Notes under the pieces: model-generated
Databases searched by the model: none
Told to the model about the DNA's origin: nothing
The model's input: only the letters and a program-made list of their open reading frames with translations
From: Methylocystis bryophila
GTDB taxonomy: Bacteria; Pseudomonadota; Alphaproteobacteria; Rhizobiales; Beijerinckiaceae
Reading direction: 5' to 3'
Length of the DNA stretch: 64,000 nucleotides
Assembly (NCBI RefSeq): GCF_027925445.1
Contig: NZ_AP027149.1
Span: forward strand, 1,364,001 to 1,428,000
Made by a program: the position numbers and the translations under genes
Shown: piece by piece, positions 26,751 through 36,184 of the stretch
Position numbering within the stretch: position 1 is the first letter of the stretch
Layout of the letters: each line of letters begins with the position of its first letter

Positions 26751-28272
26751 CGAGGCCCCTGGCGTTGCGCCCGATTGGCTCGCGCGAGGGCGCGAGGCCT
26801 TGGCCAAAGCCGAGCTCGGCCCAAGGGTCGAGACCGTGGGGCGCGTCGAGAGCTTCGCCGACGGCGTCGCCTTCGTCTCCGGCCTGCCGCAGGTGGAACT
26901 GAACGAGCTGCTTCGCTTCGAGAATGGCGAGCTCGGATTTGCTCTCGCGCTCGAAGCGGATCGCATTGGCGTCATCTTGCTCGACGCCAGCCGCGTCATC
27001 GAGGCGGGCGGGCGCGTGCTCGGCACGGGCGAAGTCGCCCGCGCGCCGGTCGGACCGGGTCTTTTGGGGCGCATCGTCGATCCGCTCGGTCGTCCGCTGG
27101 ACGGCGGCGATGCGATCGTCGCGGAGGCCTTCCATCCCATCGAGCGCGCCGCGCCCACCATTATCTCGCGCGACCGCGTGAGCGAGCCGGTCGCGACGGG
27201 CCTTTTGGTCGTGGACTCGATGTTTGCCCTCGGACGCGGCCAGCGCGAGCTCATCATCGGCGATCGCGCCACCGGCAAGACCTCGATGGCGATCGACGTC
27301 ATCATCAATCAGCGGCATTCGGATATTTTCTGCGTCTATGTCGCGGTCGGACAGCGCGCGACGGCGATTGAGCGCGCTATCGAGGCCGTGCGCGCCAATG
27401 GCGCCTTCGAGCGCACGATCTTCGTCGTCGCCTCGGCGGCCGCATCTCCCGGCCTGCAATGGATTGCGCCCTTCGCCGGCTTCACCATGGCCGAGTATTT
27501 CCGCGACCGGGGCCAGGACGCGCTCGTCGTGATCGACGATCTGAGCAAGCACGCCGCGACGCACCGCGAGCTCGCGCTTCTCACCCATGAACCGCCGGGG
27601 CGCGAAGCCTATCCCGGCGACATTTTCTATCTGCATGCGCGCCTCTTGGAGCGCGCCGCCAAGCTCGCCCGAGAATTCGGCGGCGGTTCGCTGACCGCGC
27701 TGCCGATCGCCGAAACCGACGCCGGCAATCTCTCCGCCTATATCCCCACAAATCTGATCTCAATCACCGACGGGCAAATCGTCCTCGACCAACGCCTGTT
27801 CGCCGCCAACCGGCGCCCGGCCGTGGATGTGGGTCTCTCGGTGAGCCGCGTCGGCGGAAAGGCGCAGCCCGGATCGCTACGGCGAGTCTCGGGAAAGCTG
27901 CGCCTCCAATATACCCAGTTCCTCGAGCTCGAGATGTTCACGCGCTTTGGCGGCATGTCGGGCGCCCGCATCAAAAATGAGCTCGTCCGCGGCGAACGCA
28001 TCCGCGCTCTTTTGACTCAGCCGCGCTATGCGCCGCTGCGGCTTGCGGACCAGCTGGCGCTGCTAACAGCGCTCGAAGCCGGCGTGATCGACGAAGCGCC
28101 CCTCGAGGCCGTGGCGGAGATCCGCGCCAGGCTTCCCGCGCATCTGGATGCGACGGCGCCGCAATGCGTGGCCGCGCTGATGGGTGGGGCGCCGCTTGAC
28201 GAGTCTCTGCGCGGCACTCTCGTGGCCAAGGTCACGGAGCTCGTCAGAGAGCTCCGTGCGCCCCGCACATGA
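26743..28272 (+). CDS. atpA: N-type ATPase subunit alpha
   Basis: A 509-residue regulatory alpha subunit. The P loop is GDRATGKTSMAIDVIINQ near residue 170, the alpha signature AETDAGNLSAYIPTNLISITDGQI follows near residue 328, and the helical C-terminal domain ends in VRELRAP. The segment PVGPGLLGRIVDPLGRPLDGG matches alpha subunits generally. It overlaps atpF and atpG by eight and four bases. Confidence 0.95.
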   Translation: MGNEAPGVAPDWLARGREALAKAELGPRVETVGRVESFADGVAFVSGLPQVELNELLRFENGELGFALALEADRIGVILLDASRVIEAGGRVLGTGEVARAPVGPGLLGRIVDPLGRPLDGGDAIVAEAFHPIERAAPTIISRDRVSEPVATGLLVVDSMFALGRGQRELIIGDRATGKTSMAIDVIINQRHSDIFCVYVAVGQRATAIERAIEAVRANGAFERTIFVVASAAASPGLQWIAPFAGFTMAEYFRDRGQDALVVIDDLSKHAATHRELALLTHEPPGREAYPGDIFYLHARLLERAAKLAREFGGGSLTALPIAETDAGNLSAYIPTNLISITDGQIVLDQRLFAANRRPAVDVGLSVSRVGGKAQPGSLRRVSGKLRLQYTQFLELEMFTRFGGMSGARIKNELVRGERIRALLTQPRYAPLRLADQLALLTALEAGVIDEAPLEAVAEIRARLPAHLDATAPQCVAALMGGAPLDESLRGTLVAKVTELVRELRAPRT

Positions 28273-29129
28273 GCGAGCGCCTCAGCGACATCCGCGCCCA
28301 TATCGTCGCGACTCGCCAGTTGGAGACGGTGATCACCGCGATGCGCGGCGTCGCGGCCGCGCGCGCGAGAGAGGCGCAAGCTCGACTTGAAGGCGTGCGC
28401 GCCTACGCCGGCGCCTTGGGCGAGGCGATCGGCGCGGCGCTGTCGCTGGAGCTTGGCGAGCGCGAGGAGTCGATCGCCTCGCCTGGGAAGCCTAGCGCCG
28501 GCCATATTCTGCTCGCCTTCTGCTCTGCGCAGGGCTTCGTCGGCGCCTTCAACGAACGCATTCTCGCGGCGGTCAGAAAGAGTCTCGCCGCTTCGCAAAA
28601 CGAGCGCATGGCGCTCTATATTGTCGGCGAACGCGGCGCAGCTCTTGCGGAAGAGCAAGGATTAGGCTTGGCGTGGACGACGGCGATGGCGGCGCATGTC
28701 GATGAAGCCCCCGCGCTCGCCGACCGCGTCGCGGGCGCCCTTTATGACCGCATCAGCGCGAACCAGGCAGGGCGAGTGACGCTCATTCACGGCGCGCCCG
28801 ACGGCGGTGCGGGCCTGACCATCGTCGAACGGCAGTTGATTCCCTTCGAGCTTTCTCGCTTTCCGCCGTCCCGCCGCTCGCCGCCGCTCGTCAATTTGCC
28901 GAAACCGGCGCTGGTCGAAAGCCTTGCGCAGGAATATGTCTTTGCCGAGCTCTGCGCGGCGGCGACCTTGTCCTTCGCCGCGGAAAACGAGGCGCGGATG
29001 CAGGCGATGATCGCGGCGCGCAGCAATGTGCAGAAATCTTTGCAAGAGCTGGAAGCCCGGCATCGCCGCCAGCGGCAGGCGGAGATCACGGAAGAGATTA
29101 TAGAGCTCGTGCGCAGCGCGCCGCGCTGA
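28269..29129 (+). CDS. atpG: N-type ATPase subunit gamma
   Basis: A 286-residue central-stalk gamma subunit. The N-terminal helix SDIRAHIVATRQLETVITAMRGVAAAR and the C-terminal helix with EYVFAELCAAATLSFAAENEARMQAMIAARSN form the coiled coil of the rotor; GFVGAFNERIL corresponds to the family's LCGGFN region. Sequence is more divergent than in F-type gamma, as usual for N-ATPases. It ends the operon. Confidence 0.92.
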   Translation: MSERLSDIRAHIVATRQLETVITAMRGVAAARAREAQARLEGVRAYAGALGEAIGAALSLELGEREESIASPGKPSAGHILLAFCSAQGFVGAFNERILAAVRKSLAASQNERMALYIVGERGAALAEEQGLGLAWTTAMAAHVDEAPALADRVAGALYDRISANQAGRVTLIHGAPDGGAGLTIVERQLIPFELSRFPPSRRSPPLVNLPKPALVESLAQEYVFAELCAAATLSFAAENEARMQAMIAARSNVQKSLQELEARHRRQRQAEITEEIIELVRSAPR

Positions 29130-29181
29130 CAGAGCGAACTTCATGAAAGCCGGCTAAGTCGCGCGAGCGAGGCGTCGCCCC

Positions 29182-30258
29182 ATGAGTCCTTATGATCTTT
29201 GGACATGGCCCTGGACGAGCACGATCGAGTTCTACCAACGTCTGCTTGATTTGGGCGAGACGACCGCAACGACTGACGCCGCGCAGACCGAGGCTGCGCT
29301 CGAAAGCGAAGCCGAATGGCTCACCCCGAACAACGTGACGCTCGACCTGGACGCCCTGCGGCTGCGCGAATTCTCGAACGCCAAGGCGGCGCAAGCCCCG
29401 CTTCTGATCGTCGCGCCGCGTTCGCTTCACGACGCCGGATTCCTCGATCTGGCGCCGGGTCACAGCCTCGTCCAAACCCTGTCGTCGAATGGTTGCGAGC
29501 GCATCTTTCTCGTCGAGTGGAAGTGCGCGACGCCGGCGATGAGAGACGAGGGGGTCGATGCTCAGCTCGCCCTTCTCAACATCGCCGTCGACGAAATCGG
29601 TCCGCCGGCGGATCTCGTCGGCGTCTGCCAGGGCGGTTGGCTTTCTCTGGTCTATGCCACGCGTTTTCCGGGCAAGATACGCAAGCTCGTACTCGCTGGC
29701 TCGCCGATCGACACAAAGGCGGCGCCTTCCGCTCTCTGCGCGTCGGGCGCGCCGCTGAGCGAAGCGCTCCTCGAGCAATTGCTCAAGCTTGGCGAAGGGC
29801 TCGTGCTCGGCCGGCATTTGTCGAGGCTCTGGCCGAGTGAAGCCAAGTCGCGGCGTCTCATTGACTTTCTGCAGCTTTCCGCAAGTCCGATGACGCCTGA
29901 CGAGTGGGAGCTTGCCGAGAAATTCGAGCGTTGGGATCATCGCCTGCTCGATCTTCCCGGCGCCTACTACAGAGAGGTCGCCCTCTGGCTCTATCGAGAG
30001 AATCGCCTCATCGCCGGCACCTTCCCGGCGCTGGGACGCGCAGTCGATCTCGGCGCGCTTTCCTGCCCTCTTTTCTTGCTGGCCGGCGCGGAGGACGCGA
30101 TCGTCCCGCCGGCACAGGTCTTTGCCGCCGCATCCCGAGTCCCCGCGGATTTGGCGGTCGAGACGGCCATCGCTCCCTGCTGCCATCTGGCGCTCTTCAT
30201 GGGGCGGCGCACCTTGACCGAGCAATGGCCGGGCATAGCAAAGTGGCTGTCGAAGTAG
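29182..30258 (+). CDS. Alpha/beta hydrolase resembling PHA synthase
   Basis: A 358-residue alpha/beta hydrolase. The nucleophile elbow is GVCQGGW (Cys near residue 149), the GxCxGG form typical of polyhydroxyalkanoate synthases rather than serine esterases. An acid candidate lies in LAGAEDAIVPP and a histidine in APCCHLALFMG near the C-terminus, matching the Cys-Asp-His triad order. Length is like class III PhaC, but no PhaE or PhaR partner is adjacent and the substrate may differ. It starts 52 bases after atpG in the same direction and may be read with the operon. Confidence 0.78.
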   Translation: MSPYDLWTWPWTSTIEFYQRLLDLGETTATTDAAQTEAALESEAEWLTPNNVTLDLDALRLREFSNAKAAQAPLLIVAPRSLHDAGFLDLAPGHSLVQTLSSNGCERIFLVEWKCATPAMRDEGVDAQLALLNIAVDEIGPPADLVGVCQGGWLSLVYATRFPGKIRKLVLAGSPIDTKAAPSALCASGAPLSEALLEQLLKLGEGLVLGRHLSRLWPSEAKSRRLIDFLQLSASPMTPDEWELAEKFERWDHRLLDLPGAYYREVALWLYRENRLIAGTFPALGRAVDLGALSCPLFLLAGAEDAIVPPAQVFAAASRVPADLAVETAIAPCCHLALFMGRRTLTEQWPGIAKWLSK

Positions 30259-30290
30259 CGTCGCGGAATCAAATGGTCGACGACTCTTAA

Positions 30291-30821
30291 CTAGCGAACG
30301 CCCCTCGTTGCCGCCTCCTCGAGTCGGGCGAGGCCCTTCTCGAATTGCGAGGCGATCTTGTCGTCGTGCCGGAGGAGAAGATTCATCGCCTTGGCGACGA
30401 GTCCGCGCCGTCCGACCATCGTCCAATCCACCTTGGAGCCCTGGCCATCCGGGGTGATGAGGAAGCGCACGTCGTTTTGCGCGACGATGGGCTTTTGCAT
30501 GTCGAGCCGCATTTCGACGCTCTCGTTGGGCCTGCTCGAGACGATGGTTACTTTTCCGACTCTTTTGTCGCCCGACCAGGCCAAGCTCGCGCCTTCGCCG
30601 GCTGCCGGCCCCTCAAAGGCTTTGTTGGCGGCGGGCTCGAAATCCGCCCAGGGCGACCAGGACTCGAAACGATGCAGATCGTTGACGAGACCGAACAGCG
30701 TGTGGGGCGAAGCGGGGATCGTCCGGCTGCGCGCCACGACGAAACGGTCAGGCTGAAGAATGACGAAAGCCGCGAGCGCGGCGAGGCCGAAATAGAGAAG
30801 AACGAGCAAAACGCCAGTCAT
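30291..30821 (-). CDS. SRPBCC family protein
   Basis: A 176-residue protein with one N-terminal membrane helix (VLLVLLYFGLAALAAFVIL) and an SRPBCC/START-like ligand-binding domain: ARSRTIPASPHTLFGLVNDLHRFESWSPWA is the characteristic polyketide cyclase/dehydrase opening. The ligand is unknown. ATG 30821 is preceded by AAGGGAGG with seven-base spacing; a TTG two codons earlier is less likely. It is convergent with the PHA-synthase-like gene. Confidence 0.82.
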   Translation of the reverse strand: MTGVLLVLLYFGLAALAAFVILQPDRFVVARSRTIPASPHTLFGLVNDLHRFESWSPWADFEPAANKAFEGPAAGEGASLAWSGDKRVGKVTIVSSRPNESVEMRLDMQKPIVAQNDVRFLITPDGQGSKVDWTMVGRRGLVAKAMNLLLRHDDKIASQFEKGLARLEEAATRGVR

Positions 30822-31036
30822 GGGCAAGCCTCCCTTAAGGGCGCCGCGCGAAAGCAGCTAAGGCGGAGAACGGCGCGGTCAAGCGGGGTCGGTCGTCCGC
30901 TTTGGGGCTCAAGCGGAGGAGGCGCTTTCCCCGAGGCCGCGCCTGGTGTTTTCTACAGCGCTTCGAGGAAAGACCGGTTCGGCGGCGCGAAGGCGCCAAA
31001 GTCTGAGCGGGTTTCTGGGCGCGCGGGGAATCGCTC

Positions 31037-32632
31037 ATGGTTAAGGTTTCGCCTCGCCTCGCTGCGCCGAGCGTCGATGACGCCCGTCGCGCGCTGCGCG
31101 AGACTTTCGGCTACGAGCATTTTCTCCCGGGGCAGGCGGAGATCGTCGAGGCGGTTCTCGCCGGACGCGACGTGCTGGCCGTCATGCCGACGGGCTCGGG
31201 AAAATCGCTTCTCTATCAGCTTCCGGCGGCGATGCGGATTGGCCTCGTCGTCGTCGTCTCGCCGCTCATCTCTTTGATGCACGACCAACTGCGCGCGCTC
31301 GCGGCCGCGAAGCTTCCCGCCGCGGCCTTGCATTCCGCCGAGGATGACGCCGATTATCTGCGAGCTTGCGAGGGCGTGGCGTCGGGCCGCGTCAAGCTGC
31401 TCTACGCCGCGCCCGAACGGCTTGCGCAGGAAGGCGCGCTCGCCCTGCTCTCAAGACGGCGCGTGGCGCTGCTCGCCGTCGACGAAGCCCATTGCGTCTC
31501 GGCCTGGGGCCATGATTTTCGTCCCGAATACGGTCGGCTGCGCGAGATTGCGGACCGGCTCGGCGCTCCGCCGATCCTTGCGGTTACGGCGAGCGCCGGA
31601 CCGCGCACGCGCGAGGACATTGCGCAAAAGCTTTTCCAGCGCGAGCCGCAAGTCTTCGTCCGCTCCTTCGCGCGCGCCAATCTCGCCCTCGCCTTCGCCG
31701 AGCGGCATGACGAGTTCCGACAGCTTACGCGCTTCATCGCTGCGCAGCGCGGCGGGAGCGGCGTCGTCTATTGCGGCTCGCGCGCCAAGGTCGACCGCTT
31801 GGCGCAGGAGCTGCGGCGCTTCGGCCTCGATGCGCTCCCCTATCATGCCGGGCTCGATGGCGAGCGGCGCGCGCGGCATCAGGATGCGTTCTTCGCAAGG
31901 GCGGGCGTCGTCATGGTCGCGACGATCGCCTTCGGCATGGGCGTCGATAAAAGGGACCTGCGCTTCGTCGCGCATGTCGATCTGCCCGATTCGATAGAGG
32001 GCTATTACCAAGAGATCGGCCGCGCCGGCCGCGACGGCGCAAAGGCGCGCACGCTCCTGCTCTTCGAGCGGCGCGAGCTGGCGGACCGGCTGGCGCCAGA
32101 GGGCAGGAACGACGATGCGTCGGTCGAGGCGGAGCGCGGGCGCCGCGAAGCCATGGCGCGGCTCTGCGTCACGCCCGGCTGCCGCATGCAGGCGATGCTC
32201 GCGGAATTCGGCGAAGCGAGCGCAGCTTGCGGAAATTGCGATCACTGTCGCGGACTGCTTGCTCCCGTGCGGCGTCTCCACGCCACTGCGCTGAGCCTGC
32301 GCTTGCGCGCGAATGGGCGCGCCCGCGCCTTGTTCGAGCGCGGCGAGACAGAGGCGCCAGAGCACGAGCCGGAGCTTGGAACGTCATGGCCGCCGCCCGC
32401 AACCAGGGACCTCGCCCCCCTCACTGTCGAAGAGGAGCGTCTGCTCGGTCTGCTCACCGCCGAACGCAAACGCCTCGCGCGCGCGCGCCGACTTCCGCCC
32501 CGCAAGATCGCGAGCGACGAAGCGCTGCGCGCGTTGGCGCGCGGCCCATCTGACACAGGAATCGAGGGCGTCGACGACGTCGACGCAACGACTTTCACGC
32601 GCATCATCGAAACGGCGCGCCAGCGCAAGTGA
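31037..32632 (+). CDS. RecQ family ATP-dependent DNA helicase
   Basis: A 531-residue superfamily 2 helicase: Q motif region FGYEHFLPGQAEIVEAVL, motif I MPTGSGKSLLYQLPA, motif II LLAVDEAHCVSAWGHDFRPEY, motif V/VI ATIAFGMGVDK and YYQEIGRAGRDG. A zinc-binding region (CVTPGCRMQ and CGNCDHC) is present. It is shorter than E. coli RecQ and lacks the winged-helix/HRDC length, resembling the shortened alphaproteobacterial paralogues. It probably unwinds branched DNA in repair; a full-length RecQ may exist elsewhere. Confidence 0.9.
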   Translation: MVKVSPRLAAPSVDDARRALRETFGYEHFLPGQAEIVEAVLAGRDVLAVMPTGSGKSLLYQLPAAMRIGLVVVVSPLISLMHDQLRALAAAKLPAAALHSAEDDADYLRACEGVASGRVKLLYAAPERLAQEGALALLSRRRVALLAVDEAHCVSAWGHDFRPEYGRLREIADRLGAPPILAVTASAGPRTREDIAQKLFQREPQVFVRSFARANLALAFAERHDEFRQLTRFIAAQRGGSGVVYCGSRAKVDRLAQELRRFGLDALPYHAGLDGERRARHQDAFFARAGVVMVATIAFGMGVDKRDLRFVAHVDLPDSIEGYYQEIGRAGRDGAKARTLLLFERRELADRLAPEGRNDDASVEAERGRREAMARLCVTPGCRMQAMLAEFGEASAACGNCDHCRGLLAPVRRLHATALSLRLRANGRARALFERGETEAPEHEPELGTSWPPPATRDLAPLTVEEERLLGLLTAERKRLARARRLPPRKIASDEALRALARGPSDTGIEGVDDVDATTFTRIIETARQRK

Positions 32633-32794
32633 TGAGCGTTGCTTTGAGCTTCGTTTCGCGCGCGTCGCTGCGCGACTGAGCTTTACGTGTTCCTTATCCC
32701 AATCGGCTTCTTACGAATAGCTTCCTTATTCCAGAGCGACATAACATCGCCTTTGCAGTCCACATCCCGGATTGCGGTCACCCCAGGCTCCACA

Positions 32795-33022
32795 ATGAGC
32801 ATTCACCTTAGCGCAGCGATTGAAAGTTCGCATCATGGCGTCGCAGCCCAATTCGTTATCGGACAAGATCCCAAGGGCCATTGGATTGTCGCCGAATCCC
32901 GCAAGCGGTTCGGCGGAATGTTCGCGACGCGTGAGGCCGCGCTGAAATACGCGGCCGTCGAATGGGGACTCGATCCTCAAAGGGTTCGATGGTCGAACGA
33001 GCCGCTCGGACTGTGGACCTGA
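32795..33022 (+). CDS. Small DUF2188-like protein
   Basis: A 75-residue protein with the pattern GHWIVAESRKRFGGMFATREAALKYAAVE, similar to small DUF2188-type proteins (strand W-x-V, then a T-x-x-A-A helix). The function is unknown. I start it at ATG 32795; an in-frame codon at 32687 is open but has no ribosome binding site and lies in degraded sequence. It ends three bases before the DapA-like gene, so the two are probably co-translated. Confidence 0.65.
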   Translation: MSIHLSAAIESSHHGVAAQFVIGQDPKGHWIVAESRKRFGGMFATREAALKYAAVEWGLDPQRVRWSNEPLGLWT

Positions 33023-33025
33023 CGC

Positions 33026-34003
33026 ATGCTCGCCTCCCTATTTAAACGGCGTCAGCACCCTTCGCTTTTTGGTTTGCCGGGCGCCGATGAAGAAGCCGAG
33101 CCGCAGCCCCCAACGCGGCTTGCGCGCATCGTGGCGCGCGATCGCATCTGGCTGACCGCGGCGCCAACGCCCTTCGCGGAGGACGACATCGCCGAAGACG
33201 CGTTCGCGCGATACGTCGCCTGGCAGATCGACGAGGGTTGCGGCGGCCTCGTCGTCGGCGGCGCGATGGGCGAGGGCGCGACGCTCTCGCGGCGCGAGCG
33301 TCTCCGTCTGATCGAGATCGCAGCCGAGACCGCATCGCGCCGCGCCGTCGTCATCGTAGCCACGGGGACCAATTGCACGCGCGAAAGCATCGAGCGGACT
33401 GAAGCGGCGCAGATGGCCGGCGCCTCCGCCGCTCTGTTGGCCACGCCCTATTACAACAAGCCCGGTCAGCGCGGCCTGTTATCCCATTTTCAGGAAATCG
33501 CGCGCGCGGTCGATCTTCCGCTCATCATCGAGATCGATCCGGCGAGAACAGCGGTCGACATTGGACCCGAGACGCTTACGCAGCTCGCCGAGATTCCAAA
33601 CATCGTCGCCATCGCTCACGCCGACGGAGGACTGGCCTCTCTAAGAAAGCGAGGGCCCTCGGCTCAGCCGAACTCTGCGCATCTTTGCGGAAGCGACGAC
33701 GCCTGCGCGCAATTTTGCCTGGCCGGGGGCTCGGGCTGGATTTCGAGCACGGCCAATATCGTTCCCGCATTGTGGTCCGCGCTCCAGCGGGCCGTTGACG
33801 CGAAGCAATGGGACCGCGCCATGCTGATCGAAATGGCTTTGCAGCCGCTGACCTTCGCGCTGCAAAGGGAATCGGGCGCTGCTCCGCTAAAATACGCCTT
33901 GTCCTTGCTGCATCCGTGGTTCAGCCCGCAAGTGCGCTTGCCGCTCACCCCCGTCGCAGCCGAGACGGCCCGCGAGATCAGAGCCTGCTTCGCCCGGTTT
34001 TGA
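33026..34003 (+). CDS. DapA-like protein lacking catalytic residues
   Basis: A 325-residue TIM-barrel protein of the dihydrodipicolinate synthase/N-acetylneuraminate lyase family, with a 40-residue N-terminal extension. Family landmarks such as GGAMGEGATLSRRERLRL and YYNKPGQRGLLSHFQEIARAVDLP align well. However, at the Schiff-base lysine (Lys161 of E. coli DapA) there is Ala197 (VAIAHADGG for VGIKEATGN), at Tyr133 there is Glu169 (EIDPART for YNVPGRT), and the two threonines of GTTGES are Ala-Met. It should therefore lack aldolase chemistry. It follows the small DUF2188-like gene by three bases. Confidence 0.85.
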   Translation: MLASLFKRRQHPSLFGLPGADEEAEPQPPTRLARIVARDRIWLTAAPTPFAEDDIAEDAFARYVAWQIDEGCGGLVVGGAMGEGATLSRRERLRLIEIAAETASRRAVVIVATGTNCTRESIERTEAAQMAGASAALLATPYYNKPGQRGLLSHFQEIARAVDLPLIIEIDPARTAVDIGPETLTQLAEIPNIVAIAHADGGLASLRKRGPSAQPNSAHLCGSDDACAQFCLAGGSGWISSTANIVPALWSALQRAVDAKQWDRAMLIEMALQPLTFALQRESGAAPLKYALSLLHPWFSPQVRLPLTPVAAETAREIRACFARF

Positions 34004-34021
34004 CGCCGTCGGGGAAGGCGC

Positions 34022-35992
34022 TCATTCCCCGCGTTGAAAATGCTCATACACGAGCCGCGCTGTCGTCTTATTGACGCCGGGCGTCTTCTCCAAATCGGAG
34101 AGCGCCGCCCCCGCAATGGCCTTGGCGGAGCCGAAAGCCAGAAGCAGCGCGCGCTTTCGCGCGGGGCCAACGCCCGCGATCTCGTCGAGCGGATTGGCCG
34201 TAAAGGCCTTTTTGCGGCGGGCGCGATGCGTTCCGATCGCAAAGCGATGCGCCTCGTCGCGCAGGCGTTGCACGAAGTAGAGCGCCGGATCGTGCGGCGG
34301 CAGGCGGAAGGGTTCGCGCCCCTCGACGAAGAAGGTCTCGCGACCGGCGTTGCGGTCGGCGCCCTTGGCGATCGACGCGATCGCGACGCCGGTCACCCCC
34401 GACTGCGCAAGCGCTTCTCGCGCCGCGTCGAATTGCCCCCGCCCGCCGTCGATGAGAACGAGATCGGGCTTGGCCGGAAACGCCTCCGGATCGCTCGCCG
34501 AGTCGGTCTCCTTGGAGAGGCGCGCGAAACGCCGCGTCAGCACTTGCCGCATCATCGCGTAATCGTCGCCGGGCGCGATCTCGCCCGGAGCGATATTGTA
34601 TGTGCGATAATGCGCCTTCATGAATCCGGCGGGTCCCGCGACGATCATTGCGCCGATCGCCTGGCTCCCGCCCGTATGGGAGTTGTCATAGACCTCGACG
34701 CGCCGCGCCGGGGCCGCAAGGCCGAAGACCTCGCCGAGCGCCGCGAGCAATTTCTCCTGGCTCGAGTCCTCGGCGAGCTTTCTCGAGAGAGTCTGGCGCG
34801 CGTTGTTCAGGGCGTGCTCCACGAGCTCGCGCTTCTCGCCGCGCTGCGGCGTCGCGACCTCCACCCGCTTTTTCATGCGCACATAGAGCGCATCCTCGAG
34901 GACCTCGCGGTCCTCGATCTTGTGAGAGAGCAGAACGAGCGGCGCCGAAGGATGCTCGCCGTAGAACTGCGCAAGAAAGGACGACAGCACTTCCTCTTCG
35001 GAGAGCGTCTTGTCGGCGCGCGGAAAATAGGCGCGATTGCCCCAGTTCTGATAGGCGCGGAAGAAGAAGGCCTCGATGCAGAAACGCCCGGCGTCCTTGG
35101 CGATCGCGAAGACGTCCGCCTCCTCGACGCTGCGCGGATTGATCCCCTGGGCTCCCTGGATCGCCGAGAGCGCCGAGATGCGGTCTCTGAGCCGCGCGGC
35201 GCGCTCGAACTCCAAGGCTTCAGCCGCCTCCGTCATTTCCTGCGCGAGCTGCTCGCGCACGGCGCGGCTCTTGCCGGTCAGGAAGTCTTTGGCTTCCTCA
35301 ACCAGCATGTCATAGTCCTCGAGCGAGATTTCGCCGGTGCAGGGGCCCGAGCAGCGCTTGATCTGATAGAGCAGGCAAGGGCGCGTGCGGTTCTCGTAGA
35401 AAGAGTCCGCGCAGGAACGCAAGAGAAAGGCGCGCTGCAATGCGTTCAGCGCGCGATTGACCGCCCAGACGCTGGCGAAAGGGCCGAAATAATCCCCCTT
35501 GCGCGAGCGCGCGCCGCGATGCTTGCCGATCTGCGCGGCCGCGTGGTCGCGCGCGATCAGAATATAGGGGAACGACTTGTCGTCGCGCATCAGCACGTTG
35601 AAGCGCGGCTTCAACTGCTTGATCAGATTGGCTTCGAGCAGCAGCGCGTCGGTCTCGGTTTCGACCGAGATGAACACCATCGACGCCGTTGCGGCGATCA
35701 TGCGCGCAATGCGGTTCACATGGCCGGCGAGGCGCGTGTAGCTCGCGACGCGCTTCCTGACGTTCTTCGCCTTGCCGACGTAAAGCACCTCGCCGTTCTC
35801 GGCGATCATGCGATAGACGCCCGGGCCGTTCGGCGCATTTTTCCACTGCGCCCTGATGACCTCGACGCCGCGTTTCAGGCTCTCGGGCGCATCGGGAAGA
35901 TCGGCGGCGCTCTCCTCGTCGGGAAGCTCGGGCTCCTCTTCGACAAGGTCTTCCTCGGGCGGCGCGTCGACGGGGCGTTTTGAGGGGATCAT
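34022..35992 (-). CDS. uvrC: UvrABC system protein C
   Basis: A 656-residue excision nuclease subunit that cuts DNA on both sides of a lesion. The N-terminal GIY-YIG domain begins GPGVYRMIAENGEVLYVGKAKNVRKR; the UVR motif region follows in AEALEFERAARLRDRI, then the RNase H-like domain and tandem helix-hairpin-helix end (DEIAGVGPARKRALLLAFG). An acidic N-terminal extension of about 45 residues is unusual but common in Alphaproteobacteria. It is convergent with the DapA-like gene, 18 bases apart. Confidence 0.96.
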   Translation of the reverse strand: MIPSKRPVDAPPEEDLVEEEPELPDEESAADLPDAPESLKRGVEVIRAQWKNAPNGPGVYRMIAENGEVLYVGKAKNVRKRVASYTRLAGHVNRIARMIAATASMVFISVETETDALLLEANLIKQLKPRFNVLMRDDKSFPYILIARDHAAAQIGKHRGARSRKGDYFGPFASVWAVNRALNALQRAFLLRSCADSFYENRTRPCLLYQIKRCSGPCTGEISLEDYDMLVEEAKDFLTGKSRAVREQLAQEMTEAAEALEFERAARLRDRISALSAIQGAQGINPRSVEEADVFAIAKDAGRFCIEAFFFRAYQNWGNRAYFPRADKTLSEEEVLSSFLAQFYGEHPSAPLVLLSHKIEDREVLEDALYVRMKKRVEVATPQRGEKRELVEHALNNARQTLSRKLAEDSSQEKLLAALGEVFGLAAPARRVEVYDNSHTGGSQAIGAMIVAGPAGFMKAHYRTYNIAPGEIAPGDDYAMMRQVLTRRFARLSKETDSASDPEAFPAKPDLVLIDGGRGQFDAAREALAQSGVTGVAIASIAKGADRNAGRETFFVEGREPFRLPPHDPALYFVQRLRDEAHRFAIGTHRARRKKAFTANPLDEIAGVGPARKRALLLAFGSAKAIAGAALSDLEKTPGVNKTTARLVYEHFQRGE

Positions 35993-36055
35993 GGGCTAAG
36001 ATGTAGCGAGAGGCGGCCCCGGCAAAAAGGGCGCCCCCGCGCTCGGAGCGAATCT

Positions 36056-36171
36056 AGAGCATGTCACGGAAAAGTGCGAAGCGGTTTTCCGGTCATGACA
36101 TGCTCTAACTTTCTGATTTGGTGCGATTCCTAATCGCTCGAACGATTCCGTTCGAGCGGGAAACGCGCTAA
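36056..36171. repeat. Palindromic intergenic repeat, two hairpins
   Basis: First hairpin: AGAGCATGTCACGGAAAA ... TTTTCCGGTCATGACATGCTCT. Second: CGCTCGAACG, ATT, CGTTCGAGCG, a perfect ten-base stem. A spacer with TTTCTGATTTG joins them. The second half matches 18165-18207, and the first matches the start of the repeat at 38877. It lies between uvrC and the UbiH-like gene. Confidence 0.8.
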
Positions 36172-36184
36172 GGAGCTGTTCGCG

